DNA from: Haemophilus influenzae
GTDB lineage: Bacteria > Pseudomonadota > Gammaproteobacteria > Enterobacterales > Pasteurellaceae
DNA: 64,000 bases
Reading direction: 5' to 3'
Assembly (NCBI RefSeq): GCF_019703545.1
Contig: NZ_AP018771.1
Coordinates: 62,001 to 126,000 of the forward strand
The notes under the pieces were generated by a model. The model did no database searches, was not told the origin of the DNA, and saw only the letters and a list, made by a program, of their open reading frames with translations. This document shows, one piece after another, positions 1 through 9,246 of this stretch. How positions within the stretch are numbered: position 1 is the first letter of the stretch; each line of letters begins with the position of its first letter. The position numbers and the translations under genes are program-made.

Positions 1-1
1 A

Positions 2-91
2 GGTAATGCGGCAGTGGATCGTCGTTCAGTTATTCAACGAATGAAGTTGTTGGATTTTTTACAACGTGGTGAAAAAGGACAAAATCCGTGA
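2..91 (+). CDS. C-terminal end of an unidentified protein (5' end outside window)
   Basis: An open frame enters from the left edge and ends at a TGA at 89-91, giving 29 residues that finish with a basic, leucine-rich helix and the tail RGEKGQNP. The stop overlaps the GTG start of the next gene by four bases (GTGA), so the two are almost certainly co-transcribed and translationally coupled. Too little is present to name the family. Confidence 0.6.
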   Translation, partial: GNAAVDRRSVIQRMKLLDFLQRGEKGQNP

Positions 92-1293
92 GCCAATATT
101 CTGAAAACATTATTATTGGTGCGGGTGCGGCAGGATTATTTTGTGCCGCACAATTGGCTAAGCTAGGCAAGTCGGTGACAGTTTTCGACAACGGCAAAAA
201 AATCGGACGTAAGATTTTGATGTCGGGCGGTGGGTTTTGTAATTTCACCAATTTAGAGGTTACGCCAGCTCATTACCTTTCGCAAAATCCTCATTTCGTC
301 AAATCGGCACTAGCTCGTTATACCAACTGGGATTTTATTTCTTTAGTGGCGGAGCAAGGGATTGCTTATCACGAAAAGGAATTGGGGCAATTATTTTGCG
401 ATGAGGGTGCAGAACAAATCGTTGAAATGCTGAAATCTGAATGCGATAAATATGGTGCCAAGATTTTATTGCGTAGCGAAGTTTCTCAAGTTGAACGCAT
501 TCAAAATGATGAAAAAGTGCGGTTTGTTTTACAGGTAAATTCAACCCAATGGCAATGTAAAAATTTGATTGTTGCGACAGGTGGGCTTTCTATGCCTGGG
601 CTTGGTACAACGCCATTTGGCTATCAAATTGCGGAACAATTTGGCATTCCTGTTATTCCGCCTCGTGCGAGTTTAGTGCCTTTTACTTATCGAGAAACAG
701 ATAAATTTTTAACCGCACTTTCAGGCGTTAGCTTGCCAATCATGATCACATCGCAATGCGGAAAATCTTTTTACAACCAGCTTTTGTTTACTCATCGTGG
801 TATTTCAGGCCCTGCGGTGTTGCAAATTTCTAATTATTGGCAGTCCACTGAGTCAGTGGAAATTGATTTATTACCGAACCACAATGTGGAAGAGGAAATT
901 AATCAAGCAAAACAACATTCACCAAAACAAATGTTGAAAACCATCTTGGTTCGATTATTGCCGAAAAAATTGGTCGAACTTTGGATTGAACAAGGCATTG
1001 TGCAAGATGAAGTTATCGCTAACATCAGTAAAGTGCGGGTAAAAAATCTAATGGATTTTATTCATCACTGGGAATTTACTCCAAATGGCACAGAGGGCTA
1101 TCGTACGGCTGAAGTCACAATGGGCGGAGTGGATACTAAAGTAATTTCTTCTAAAACAATGGAAAGCAACCAAGTCAGCGGTTTATATTTTATTGGTGAA
1201 GTATTGGATGTGACGGGCTGGCTCGGTGGTTATAACTTCCAATGGGCGTGGAGCTCGGCTTATGCCTGCGCTCTAAGTATCTCAAGACAATAA
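88..1293 (+). CDS. BaiN/YhiN (HI0933)-family FAD-dependent flavoprotein
   Basis: This 401-residue protein is a predicted cytoplasmic NAD(P)/FAD-dependent oxidoreductase of the BaiN/YhiN (HI0933-like) family. A Rossmann dinucleotide-binding motif GAGAAGLFCAA sits near residues 8-18, followed by a GRKILMSGGGFCNFTN stretch near 40-55. The C-terminus carries the family motif GEVLDVTGWLGGYNFQWAW. The length is normal for the family. The start is GTG, chosen because it gives the Rossmann motif its usual place and overlaps the preceding stop. Relatives are annotated as flavoproteins of unknown substrate, so no reaction can be assigned. It contains two uptake signals (about 515 and 712). Confidence 0.85.
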   Translation: MSQYSENIIIGAGAAGLFCAAQLAKLGKSVTVFDNGKKIGRKILMSGGGFCNFTNLEVTPAHYLSQNPHFVKSALARYTNWDFISLVAEQGIAYHEKELGQLFCDEGAEQIVEMLKSECDKYGAKILLRSEVSQVERIQNDEKVRFVLQVNSTQWQCKNLIVATGGLSMPGLGTTPFGYQIAEQFGIPVIPPRASLVPFTYRETDKFLTALSGVSLPIMITSQCGKSFYNQLLFTHRGISGPAVLQISNYWQSTESVEIDLLPNHNVEEEINQAKQHSPKQMLKTILVRLLPKKLVELWIEQGIVQDEVIANISKVRVKNLMDFIHHWEFTPNGTEGYRTAEVTMGGVDTKVISSKTMESNQVSGLYFIGEVLDVTGWLGGYNFQWAWSSAYACALSISRQ

Positions 1294-1398
1294 ATAGATA
1301 AAGATCAAAGCATACGCATTTTTTACAAGACAAAATCTCAAAATAGCTTTATCATATCGCCTGTTTTAGGCTCGCCTAACCCGTTTTAATTAACTTAA

Positions 1399-2724
<1,326 letters not shown>

Positions 2725-2750
2725 TTCACGCTGAATTTACTGTGAAATCT

Positions 2751-2784
2751 CACCGCACTTTGTATAAAAGTGCGGTGTTTTTAT
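2751..2784 (+). terminator. Rho-independent terminator of eno made of inverted uptake signals
   Basis: CACCGCACTTT (2751-2761) pairs perfectly with AAAGTGCGGTG (2767-2777) across a five-base loop, followed by TTTTTAT. Both arms contain the Haemophilus uptake signal. Confidence 0.9.
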
Positions 2785-2807
2785 ATCTAATATTTAAAGG
2801 AAAGGGA

Positions 2808-3227
2808 ATGTTACATTTAACTTTAGAGGACGAACTCTTTTTAGGAACGCCAAAGCAAGTGGGAACACATTCGACAGTATTTGAGCATTTTGCTGTAATG
2901 TTTGAAGATGACGGCGAAACAGGCTATTTTTATGCACTTGATATGCGTCAAAATGCTCAACCGATAGTTGATATGTTGCACGTGTATAATGTTGATTCAA
3001 CCTCTAATCATCATGAAGCACGCAAACTTGAAATTTGTTGGGATGAGAGTGGTTATTTAGCCTTGTTGCTTATTAATGGCTATCCTCATGCCGTATTTGA
3101 TTTTGCTCGTTTAGTCGGCTATAACAGCAATAAATATCCACAACCAGATTTAATGAGTATGTGGACTCGTGAAGAAATTACTAATAAACAGGCCGAGCAA
3201 TGGCTAGGCGTGAAAACCATTCGATAA
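2808..3227 (+). CDS. Conserved hypothetical protein, possibly DUF2251 family
   Basis: A 139-residue acidic soluble protein starting MLHLTLEDELFLGTP. A good ribosome binding site (AAAGGAAAGGG) precedes the ATG at 2808. A longer frame from 2742 runs through the eno terminator and is unlikely to be used. No signal peptide or membrane segment is visible. The content (FEDDGETGYFYALD, WDESGYLALLLINGYPHAVFDF, a C-terminal MWTREEI tail) resembles proteins I remember as DUF2251, but that is a recollection and not a demonstrated match. It sits three genes upstream of a glutathionylspermidine-synthase-like gene and is probably in the same transcription unit. Confidence 0.7.
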   Translation: MLHLTLEDELFLGTPKQVGTHSTVFEHFAVMFEDDGETGYFYALDMRQNAQPIVDMLHVYNVDSTSNHHEARKLEICWDESGYLALLLINGYPHAVFDFARLVGYNSNKYPQPDLMSMWTREEITNKQAEQWLGVKTIR

Positions 3228-3239
3228 AAATTGAGAACA

Positions 3240-3821
3240 ATGAAAAAGAAAAATCAGATTTTAGTTAGTTTATCTATTGTGGCCTTATTAGGAGGCTGTT
3301 CAGAAGAGCAAGTACAACGTGATGTGTATCAGTCTTTAGACGATTGTTTAGCGGATTGGAAAAAAATTGAGCTTTGTGAGGCAGATAAAAATACCGAGAG
3401 TACTCAGAAAACTGAAACTACACCACAGCAGGGTCTTGGTTTAAATATTCGTGATAATGGTAATGCAGAAAGTGCGGTAAAAAATCCAGCTGAAAATAAT
3501 GTACAAGCTAATCAAAGCGAGAACAATGCTGAATCAACTGCAAAAGCTGAAAGTACCGATCCTTCTTTAGGAGCCGCAATTGCTGGTGGCGTTATAGGGT
3601 ATCTGGCGACTCGTGCAATTAGTAGTTTCCTTGGCCCAAGCTATCATCCTGGAAATCGAGCTGTCACCACACCAACAGGGCAAGTTGTGCAACCTCAAAC
3701 GAATCGTTCTGTTGGAAAACCAATGCTCGTGAAAGGAAATGCAGGAAGCATGAATAGCAAACCTGTATCTCGTGGTGGTTTTAGTAGCCCAAATAATACT
3801 CATCGTAGCAGTGGGGGCTAA
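3240..3821 (+). CDS. YgiB/YjfM-like lipoprotein (DUF1190-type)
   Basis: A 193-residue predicted lipoprotein: MKKKNQILVSLSIVALLGGCS has a basic start, a hydrophobic stretch and an LGGC lipobox, with Cys near residue 20. The middle is low-complexity and rich in Asn, Glu and Ala. A glycine-rich stretch IAGGVIGYLATRAI follows, and the tail SRGGFSSPNNTHRSSGG resembles the C-terminus of E. coli YgiB. In E. coli, ygiB is followed by the ATP-grasp gene ygiC. Here the next ATG directly follows this stop, with no spacer, which supports the same pairing. I prefer the ATG at 3240 over the upstream TTG at 3231. Function is unknown beyond envelope localisation. Confidence 0.75.
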   Translation: MKKKNQILVSLSIVALLGGCSEEQVQRDVYQSLDDCLADWKKIELCEADKNTESTQKTETTPQQGLGLNIRDNGNAESAVKNPAENNVQANQSENNAESTAKAESTDPSLGAAIAGGVIGYLATRAISSFLGPSYHPGNRAVTTPTGQVVQPQTNRSVGKPMLVKGNAGSMNSKPVSRGGFSSPNNTHRSSGG

Positions 3822-5003
3822 ATGAAACGTGTAACTGGGTTTCCTACTCGACCAGATATGGTGCAACAGCTACTTAATGTTGGATTTGATTACTATAATT
3901 TGCCTTCCAGTGATGGATCTCATTATTGGTCTGATAATGTCGCCTATGAATTTACCTTAGCGGAAATTGATCGCATTGAGGATACAACTAATGAATTGCA
4001 TTCAATGTGTTTAGATTTTGCGGCGGATGAAATTAAAAAAGGCGATTATGAAAATTATCGTTTTACGGAGTTGCAAAAACAGCTTATTGAAACCTCTTGG
4101 CGTAATCAAGATCCTTATTTATATGGACGCTTTGATTTTGGCTATGATGGCGACAACCTAAAAATGTTTGAATATAACGCCGATACGCCAACATCCTTGT
4201 TGGAGGCTGCGGTTGTTCAATGGCAGTGGTTGGAGCAAATTGAGGGCTTGAAACATCGTGATCAATTTAACTGGATTCATGAAGAATTAATAAAACATTT
4301 CCAATTTTTGAAACAACAAAGTGGCAAAACAGATTTCCATTTGAGTGCCATGCAGGATGCTGGCCGTGAAGATTGGGGTAATGTGGATTATTTAGCTGAT
4401 GTGGCTTATAACGCAGGTTGGAATATTCATCAATTAGCGGTGGAAGATATTGGCTATAACAGCGAAACAAAAAAATTTGTAGATTTAAATGATCAACCTA
4501 TTGAAATGTTATTTAAATTGTATCCGCTAGAATGGCTAAGCCACGCTGAGTTTGCTCGCCATATTACAACCGCTGAAACACGATTTATTGAACCAGCGTG
4601 GAAAATGTTGTTAAGTAATAAAGCATTATTGGCAAAACTTTGGGCGCGTTATCCTAATCATCCGAATTTATTGCCTGCTTATTTTACGCCTTTTGAATTA
4701 CCAAAAGATTTATCGATGTGGGTGAAAAAACCATTGTTAGGTCGAGAAGGTGCCAATGTCTTCTATTATGAGAAAAATAATGGTGTAGAATTTGCAGCGA
4801 AAGGAAGCGAACACTCTACGTTTTATGGTAATTCAGGTTATGTTTATCAACAAAAATTTGAATTGCCAAGTTTTGATGGAATGTATCCAATTATCGGCTC
4901 TTGGGTTGTGGGGGATGTGGCTTGCGGTATGGGATTACGCGAAGATTTTACTGCAGTGACGGGTAATGATAGCCATTTTATACCTCATTATTTTGTGCCA
5001 TGA
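3822..5003 (+). CDS. Glutathionylspermidine synthase-like ATP-grasp protein (YgiC/YjfC family)
   Basis: A 393-residue soluble protein related to the synthetase domain of glutathionylspermidine synthase. Visible family features are the EYNADTPTSLLEAA segment near residues 110-125, KKPLLGREGANV near 300-312 (ATP-grasp binding loop) and a C-terminal SWVVGDVACGMGLRED motif. The amidase half present in E. coli Gss is absent, as is usual for YgiC/YjfC proteins. Whether these make glutathionylspermidine or ligate something else is not settled by sequence. The start codon abuts the stop of the upstream lipoprotein gene, so the two are coupled and probably work together at the envelope. Confidence 0.85.
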   Translation: MKRVTGFPTRPDMVQQLLNVGFDYYNLPSSDGSHYWSDNVAYEFTLAEIDRIEDTTNELHSMCLDFAADEIKKGDYENYRFTELQKQLIETSWRNQDPYLYGRFDFGYDGDNLKMFEYNADTPTSLLEAAVVQWQWLEQIEGLKHRDQFNWIHEELIKHFQFLKQQSGKTDFHLSAMQDAGREDWGNVDYLADVAYNAGWNIHQLAVEDIGYNSETKKFVDLNDQPIEMLFKLYPLEWLSHAEFARHITTAETRFIEPAWKMLLSNKALLAKLWARYPNHPNLLPAYFTPFELPKDLSMWVKKPLLGREGANVFYYEKNNGVEFAAKGSEHSTFYGNSGYVYQQKFELPSFDGMYPIIGSWVVGDVACGMGLREDFTAVTGNDSHFIPHYFVP

Positions 5004-5138
5004 TATATATTTAGCATTACTCAAATACAATATTTATCATAAAAAATGGAAGCTATTATAGGTTATTTTTACATTCAAATTTTTGAACGATTACAAAATC
5101 GTTCAAGTATTATGTAATGAATTCGTAATATTTCATTG

Positions 5139-5194
5139 AAAAAAAATCTGCACCCTAATCAGTTAAACCTTAGCCTAACTTTTGGGTGCAGATT
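5139..5194 (-). terminator. Rho-independent terminator of hktE
   Basis: AATCTGCACCC (5145-5155) and GGGTGCAGATT (5184-5194) form an 11-bp stem. Read on the minus strand it is followed by a run of Ts (the A-run at 5139-5146). It lies 39 bases beyond the catalase stop codon. Confidence 0.85.
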
Positions 5195-5232
5195 CCTTAC
5201 TATTATTTATTTAAAATAATAAACTCGAAAGA

Positions 5233-6759
5233 TTATAACAATCCACCTTGACCTAATGCAGGATCAGTATCACGAGCTTTTAATGCATCTTCAACGGTTA
5301 AACCTAATGCTTTCGCAACGCCTTCACCGTATGCGGCATCACACCAGTGGCAGTTACGAATATGACGATATTTGATGAAATCAGGTGCATCGCCCATTGC
5401 TGCTGCCGTGTTGTTGAATAATGATTGTTTTTGCTCTGCATTCATTAAGTTAAATAATGCACGAGGTTGGCTGAAGTAATCGTTATCATCGTTACGATAA
5501 TCCCAGTGTGCTGCATCTCCGTTGATACGAAGTGGTGGTTCAGCAAAGTCTGGTTGTTGTTGCCATTGGCTGAAGCTGTTTGGCTCGTAGTGTGGCAAGC
5601 TACCGTAGTTACCATCTACACGACCTTGACCATCACGTTGGTTGCTATGAACAGGGCAACGTGGACGGTTTACTGGAATTTGACGGTAGTTCACACCTAA
5701 ACGGTAACGTTGTGCATCCGCATAGTTAAATAAACGAGCTTGTAACATTCTGTCAGGGCTTGTGCCAATACCCGGAACCAAGTTACTTGGTGCAAATGCA
5801 GATTGTTCTACATCAGCGAAGAAGTTTTCTGGGTTACGGTTTAATTCAAACTCGCCGACTTCAATTAATGGATAGTCTTTTTTCGGCCATACTTTAGTTA
5901 AGTCGAATGGGTGATAAGGCACTTTTTCCGCATCTGCTTCCGGCATAATTTGTACAAATAATGTCCATTTAGGGAAATCACCACGTTCAATCGCTTCATA
6001 TAAATCACGTTGATGGCTTTCACGGTCATTTGCAATAATTTCGGCTGCTTCAGCATCTGTTAAATTTTTAATGCCTTGTTGAGTACGGAAGTGGAATTTT
6101 ACCCAAAAACGTTCGCCCGCTTCGTTCCAGAAACTATAAGTGTGAGAACCGAAACCGTGCATATGACGATAACTTGCTGGAATACCACGATCACTCATTA
6201 CAACAGTTACTTGGTGTAATGCTTCTGGTAATAATGTCCAGAAATCCCAGTTATTAGTTGCTGAACGCATATTAGTGCGAGGATCACGTTTTACTGCTTT
6301 ATTTAAATCTGGGAATTTACGTGGATCACGTAAGAAGAATACTGGCGTATTGTTACCTACTAAATCCCAGTTACCTTCTTCAGTATAGAATTTTAATGCA
6401 AAACCACGAATATCACGCTCAGCATCTGCTGCACCACGTTCGCCTGCCACGGTGGTAAAACGTGCGAACATTTCAGTTTTTTTACCCACTTCACTAAAAA
6501 TTTTTGCACGAGTATATTTAGTAATATCGTGTGTCACAGTAAAGGTACCAAATGCACCAGAACCTTTAGCGTGCATGCGACGCTCTGGGATCACTTCACG
6601 TACGAAATCAGCTAATTTTTCGTTAAGCCATAAATCTTGTGAAAGTAATGGACCACGCGGACCAGCTGTTAAGCTGTTTTGGTTATCAGCAACGGGTGCA
6701 CCGTTACCCATTGTTAAGTTTGTCGCAGCTAAGTGCGAGAAAGGACATTGAGAACTCAT
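5233..6759 (-). CDS. hktE: Catalase (monofunctional heme catalase)
   Basis: A 508-residue clade-3-type catalase that breaks down hydrogen peroxide in the cytoplasm. The catalytic histidine is in [11 protein letters not shown] (His63). The distal asparagine is in [16 protein letters not shown] (about residue 136). The proximal heme-ligand tyrosine is in [15 protein letters not shown] (near 345). Length and motif order are typical, and I recognise it as the H. influenzae catalase hktE. It stands alone on the minus strand with its own terminator and a 263-base divergent region shared with glyQ. In H. influenzae this gene is known to be induced by peroxide through OxyR; I could not confidently place an OxyR site by eye. 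Confidence 0.97.
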   Translation of the reverse strand: MSSQCPFSHLAATNLTMGNGAPVADNQNSLTAGPRGPLLSQDLWLNEKLADFVREVIPERRMHAKGSGAFGTFTVTHDITKYTRAKIFSEVGKKTEMFARFTTVAGERGAADAERDIRGFALKFYTEEGNWDLVGNNTPVFFLRDPRKFPDLNKAVKRDPRTNMRSATNNWDFWTLLPEALHQVTVVMSDRGIPASYRHMHGFGSHTYSFWNEAGERFWVKFHFRTQQGIKNLTDAEAAEIIANDRESHQRDLYEAIERGDFPKWTLFVQIMPEADAEKVPYHPFDLTKVWPKKDYPLIEVGEFELNRNPENFFADVEQSAFAPSNLVPGIGTSPDRMLQARLFNYADAQRYRLGVNYRQIPVNRPRCPVHSNQRDGQGRVDGNYGSLPHYEPNSFSQWQQQPDFAEPPLRINGDAAHWDYRNDDNDYFSQPRALFNLMNAEQKQSLFNNTAAAMGDAPDFIKYRHIRNCHWCDAAYGEGVAKALGLTVEDALKARDTDPALGQGGLL

Positions 6760-7022
6760 TGTAGATTCCTTGTAAAGTGAATAAATTTAGTTAGGTTGAA
6801 ATGAATTTCTTGCGAATCATATAGAAAGGTTTGAACAATTGAAATCTATTAAATCAATCAAAAAAAACTATACTAAAATAAAACTTAAAATCTACCTAAA
6901 TATTCCAAATTACTTACTTGATATCTTTATAAAGCCTGATTTTCAACCGCATTTTTCGCCTTTATCCCTTTTACGGATTCAAGTATAATACCAACATTTT
7001 TAATCACATTAGATCGACGATT

Positions 7023-7931
7023 ATGAGTACAAAATTTAACGTAAAAACATTCCAAGGTATGATTTTAGCCCTACAAGAATATTGGGCAAACCAAGGCTGC
7101 ACCATTGTGCAACCTTTTGATATGGAAGTGGGTGCAGGTACTTCTCACCCCATGACTGCATTGCGCGCATTAGGCCCAGAGCCAATGGCATTTGCTTATG
7201 TTCAACCTTCTCGTCGTCCGACCGATGGTCGCTACGGCGAAAACCCAAACCGTTTACAGCATTACTACCAATTCCAAGTAGTGATCAAACCTTCTCCAGA
7301 TAATATTCAAGAACTTTATTTAGGCTCGCTTGAAATGCTCGGTTTCGATCCAACACAAAACGACATCCGTTTCGTGGAAGATAACTGGGAAAACCCAACA
7401 TTAGGTGCATGGGGCTTGGGTTGGGAAGTATGGCTAAACGGTATGGAAGTAACCCAGTTTACCTATTTCCAACAAGTGGGCGGCTTAGAATGTAAACCTG
7501 TAACGGGCGAAGTAACCTACGGTTTAGAGCGTTTAGCCATGTACATTCAAGGCGTAGATTCTGTGTATGACTTAGCTTGGTCTGACGGTCCATTAGGCAA
7601 AACCACTTATGGCGATGTGTTCCATCAAAATGAAGTTGAGCAATCAACCTATAACTTTGAACACGCAAACACAGATTTCTTATTCTACTGCTTCGATCAA
7701 TACGAAAAAGAGGCACAAGAGTTATTAGCCTTAGAAAAACCGTTACCATTGCCGGCTTATGAGCGTATTTTGAAAGCAGCACACAGCTTTAACTTATTAG
7801 ATGCGCGTAAAGCAATTTCGGTCACCGAACGCCAGCGCTATATTTTACGCATTCGAGCCTTAACTAAAGGCGTGGCTGAAGCTTATTATGCAAGCCGTGA
7901 AGCCTTAGGTTTCCCAGGTTGTAAAAAATAA
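7023..7931 (+). CDS. glyQ: Glycyl-tRNA synthetase alpha subunit
   Basis: The 302-residue alpha subunit of the heterotetrameric (alpha2beta2) class II glycyl-tRNA synthetase, which carries the aminoacylation active site. Diagnostic segments are [42 protein letters not shown] at the N-terminus, [25 protein letters not shown] (motif 2 region) and [19 protein letters not shown] (motif 3). The beta subunit gene is normally adjacent. Here glyS starts only at 9247, because glutaredoxin-like, DUF559 and secreted-protein genes separate them. An inverted uptake-signal pair follows the stop. Confidence 0.97.
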   Translation: MSTKFNVKTFQGMILALQEYWANQGCTIVQPFDMEVGAGTSHPMTALRALGPEPMAFAYVQPSRRPTDGRYGENPNRLQHYYQFQVVIKPSPDNIQELYLGSLEMLGFDPTQNDIRFVEDNWENPTLGAWGLGWEVWLNGMEVTQFTYFQQVGGLECKPVTGEVTYGLERLAMYIQGVDSVYDLAWSDGPLGKTTYGDVFHQNEVEQSTYNFEHANTDFLFYCFDQYEKEAQELLALEKPLPLPAYERILKAAHSFNLLDARKAISVTERQRYILRIRALTKGVAEAYYASREALGFPGCKK

Positions 7932-7950
7932 CATTTAAAGGTAATTCAAA

Positions 7951-7978
7951 AAAGTGCGGTGAAATTTGACCGCACTTT
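7951..7978 (+). repeat. Inverted pair of uptake signals after glyQ
   Basis: AAAGTGCGGT (7951-7960) and ACCGCACTTT (7969-7978) form a perfect 10-bp stem with an 8-base loop. Only AGGAGAGC follows on the plus strand, which is the next gene's ribosome binding site. It therefore looks like a weak or non-functional terminator that could also mask the downstream start region. Confidence 0.8.
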
Positions 7979-7989
7979 AGGAGAGCAAA

Positions 7990-8250
7990 ATGAGCAAACC
8001 CATTCTTTTTTATGCAGAAACATGCCCAGATACCGCGCCATTTGTCGCGGAGTTGGATCGCTTAGGTGTGGATTACGATGAAGTAGAAATTATGACTTCA
8101 TTACCTAATCTCAAACAATTTATTCGTTTACGCGATAGCAATGCAGAATTTGATAACTCGAAAGCAAATGGCTATTTAGGCATTCCTGCATTGTTATTAC
8201 CAAATGGCGATGTTGTTTTAGACCTATCAAAGTTAAAAGTAATTTTTTAA
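7990..8250 (+). CDS. Glutaredoxin-like protein
   Basis: An 86-residue thioredoxin-fold protein. It opens with MSKPILFYAETCPDTAPFVAELDRLGVDYDEVEI, where CPDT occupies the redox-site position of glutaredoxins (CPYC); only the first cysteine is kept, so a monothiol mechanism or a non-redox role is likely. A cis-proline segment, GYLGIPALLLPNGDVVL, follows near residues 62-78. The ribosome binding site is AGGAGAG, seven bases upstream. It lies between the glyQ hairpin and a DUF559 gene. No partner or substrate can be read from the sequence. Confidence 0.8.
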   Translation: MSKPILFYAETCPDTAPFVAELDRLGVDYDEVEIMTSLPNLKQFIRLRDSNAEFDNSKANGYLGIPALLLPNGDVVLDLSKLKVIF

Positions 8251-8279
8251 GTTTTGGGAAAGATAGAACAGCAGTTTTC

Positions 8280-8645
8280 ATGCAACCCTATGAAAAATAC
8301 TTAAAGCTGAATTCGCAGACACTGCGAGCGGATCAAACGGATGCGGAAAGAAAATTATGGCAACGCATCAATCGAGATCAATTATTAGGATTTCGATTTA
8401 ATCGACAAAAGCCACTTTTAAGTTATATCGTTGATTTTTATTGTGCGAAAGCAAAGCTGATTATCGAATTAGATGGTAGCCAGCATTATGAACCTGATTA
8501 TCAGGAAAAAGACGCATTGCGAGACGCAGCATTAAATTCACTTAGTTTTACGGTGATGCGGTTTAGCAATGATGAAGTCATACGTGAAATTGAAGCGGTA
8601 GTAGAGCAGATTTATTTGTTTTTAGAGAATGCAAGGGCTGATTGA
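8280..8645 (+). CDS. DUF559-domain protein (Vsr-like endonuclease fold)
   Basis: This 121-residue cytoplasmic protein matches the DUF559 family, whose fold is related to very-short-patch-repair (Vsr) and restriction-type nucleases. The conserved core is visible: LRADQTDAERKLWQRINRDQLLGFRFNRQKPLLSYIVDFYCAKAKLIIELDGSQH. In it the Asp of IVDFYC, the Glu and Asp of IELDG and the following QH form the presumed metal-dependent active site. The acidic residues are intact. No ribosome binding site is strong. It is the last gene before a 42-bp perfect palindrome. The biological role of DUF559 proteins is not established. Confidence 0.8.
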   Translation: MQPYEKYLKLNSQTLRADQTDAERKLWQRINRDQLLGFRFNRQKPLLSYIVDFYCAKAKLIIELDGSQHYEPDYQEKDALRDAALNSLSFTVMRFSNDEVIREIEAVVEQIYLFLENARAD

Positions 8646-8658
8646 GTACGAGGTTGGA

Positions 8659-8700
8659 TTAACTTCTGCCACAAACGCTTGCGTTTGTGGCAGAAGTTAA
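8659..8700. repeat. 42-bp perfect palindrome (20-bp arms, 2-base centre)
   Basis: A 20-base arm starting TTAACTTCTGCC (8659-8678) and a matching arm ending GGCAGAAGTTAA (8681-8700) are exact reverse complements around a central TT. It lies 14 bases after the DUF559 stop. Neither strand shows a T-run after the stem, so it is not a classic terminator. Confidence 0.95.
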
Positions 8701-8784
8701 ACGAAGAAAACAATTAAATCGTGTGTGAGCTATTAAAATTCTCACTCCACATTGAATCAATTATATTAATCTAAGGAAAATGCT

Positions 8785-9201
8785 ATGACATTACAGAAAT
8801 TTTTGTTACCCCCATTATTATTTTTATCAATAAATACCTTTGCAGCACCAGCATATTTGCTTTTTGGTGGAGATAATCATGATAAATTTTTAGGCTGTTT
8901 GAACTGTAGTAAACATGATAACTCATCAATTTGGAATAAATATGGTGAATTCGGCTCTAAATATAATAGCGATAGTATTTGGAATAAATACGGAACTTAT
9001 GGCTCTAAGTATAACAGTGAAAGTCCTTGGAATAAGTATTCTACAAGTGGGCCAGTGATTGTTGATAATGAAGGTAACTTTTATGGTAAATTCACAACTA
9101 ATAAGTATGATAATCAGACAAGAATTAAATCTCTTCTTTGGATTTTAGAAAATCATGAATATATTATTGAAAATATTAATGATGTGATAGATGAAATGTA
9201 A
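8785..9201 (+). CDS. Small secreted protein with NKYG repeats, function unknown
   Basis: A 138-residue protein with a clear signal peptide, MTLQKFLLPPLLFLSINTFA, likely cleaved before APAYLL. After it comes FLGCLNCSKHD with a CxxC pair. Then three tandem copies of a 16-17-residue unit follow (SIWNKYGEFGSKYNSD, SIWNKYGTYGSKYNSE, SPWNKYSTSGP). Next is a short segment GNFYGKFTTNKY and an acidic C-terminus. The ribosome binding site AAGGAAAA precedes the ATG. The gene is more AT-rich than its neighbours and interrupts the glyQ-glyS neighbourhood. I know similar repeat-containing secreted proteins from other bacteria but no function for them; the CxxC could bind metal or form a disulfide. Confidence 0.75.
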   Translation: MTLQKFLLPPLLFLSINTFAAPAYLLFGGDNHDKFLGCLNCSKHDNSSIWNKYGEFGSKYNSDSIWNKYGTYGSKYNSESPWNKYSTSGPVIVDNEGNFYGKFTTNKYDNQTRIKSLLWILENHEYIIENINDVIDEM

Positions 9202-9246
9202 ATAAGTAATCAATGCAGCAAGTTGCACCTTACCAGAGAAAACAAA

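Noticed and set aside
2742-2807. 22-codon N-terminal extension of the small acidic protein
   Set aside because: It lies on the eno terminator hairpin and lacks a ribosome binding site, whereas the ATG at 2808 has a strong one.
6452-6751. 99-codon plus-strand frame inside catalase
   Set aside because: It is the antisense of a conserved enzyme, with an unnatural amino-acid composition.
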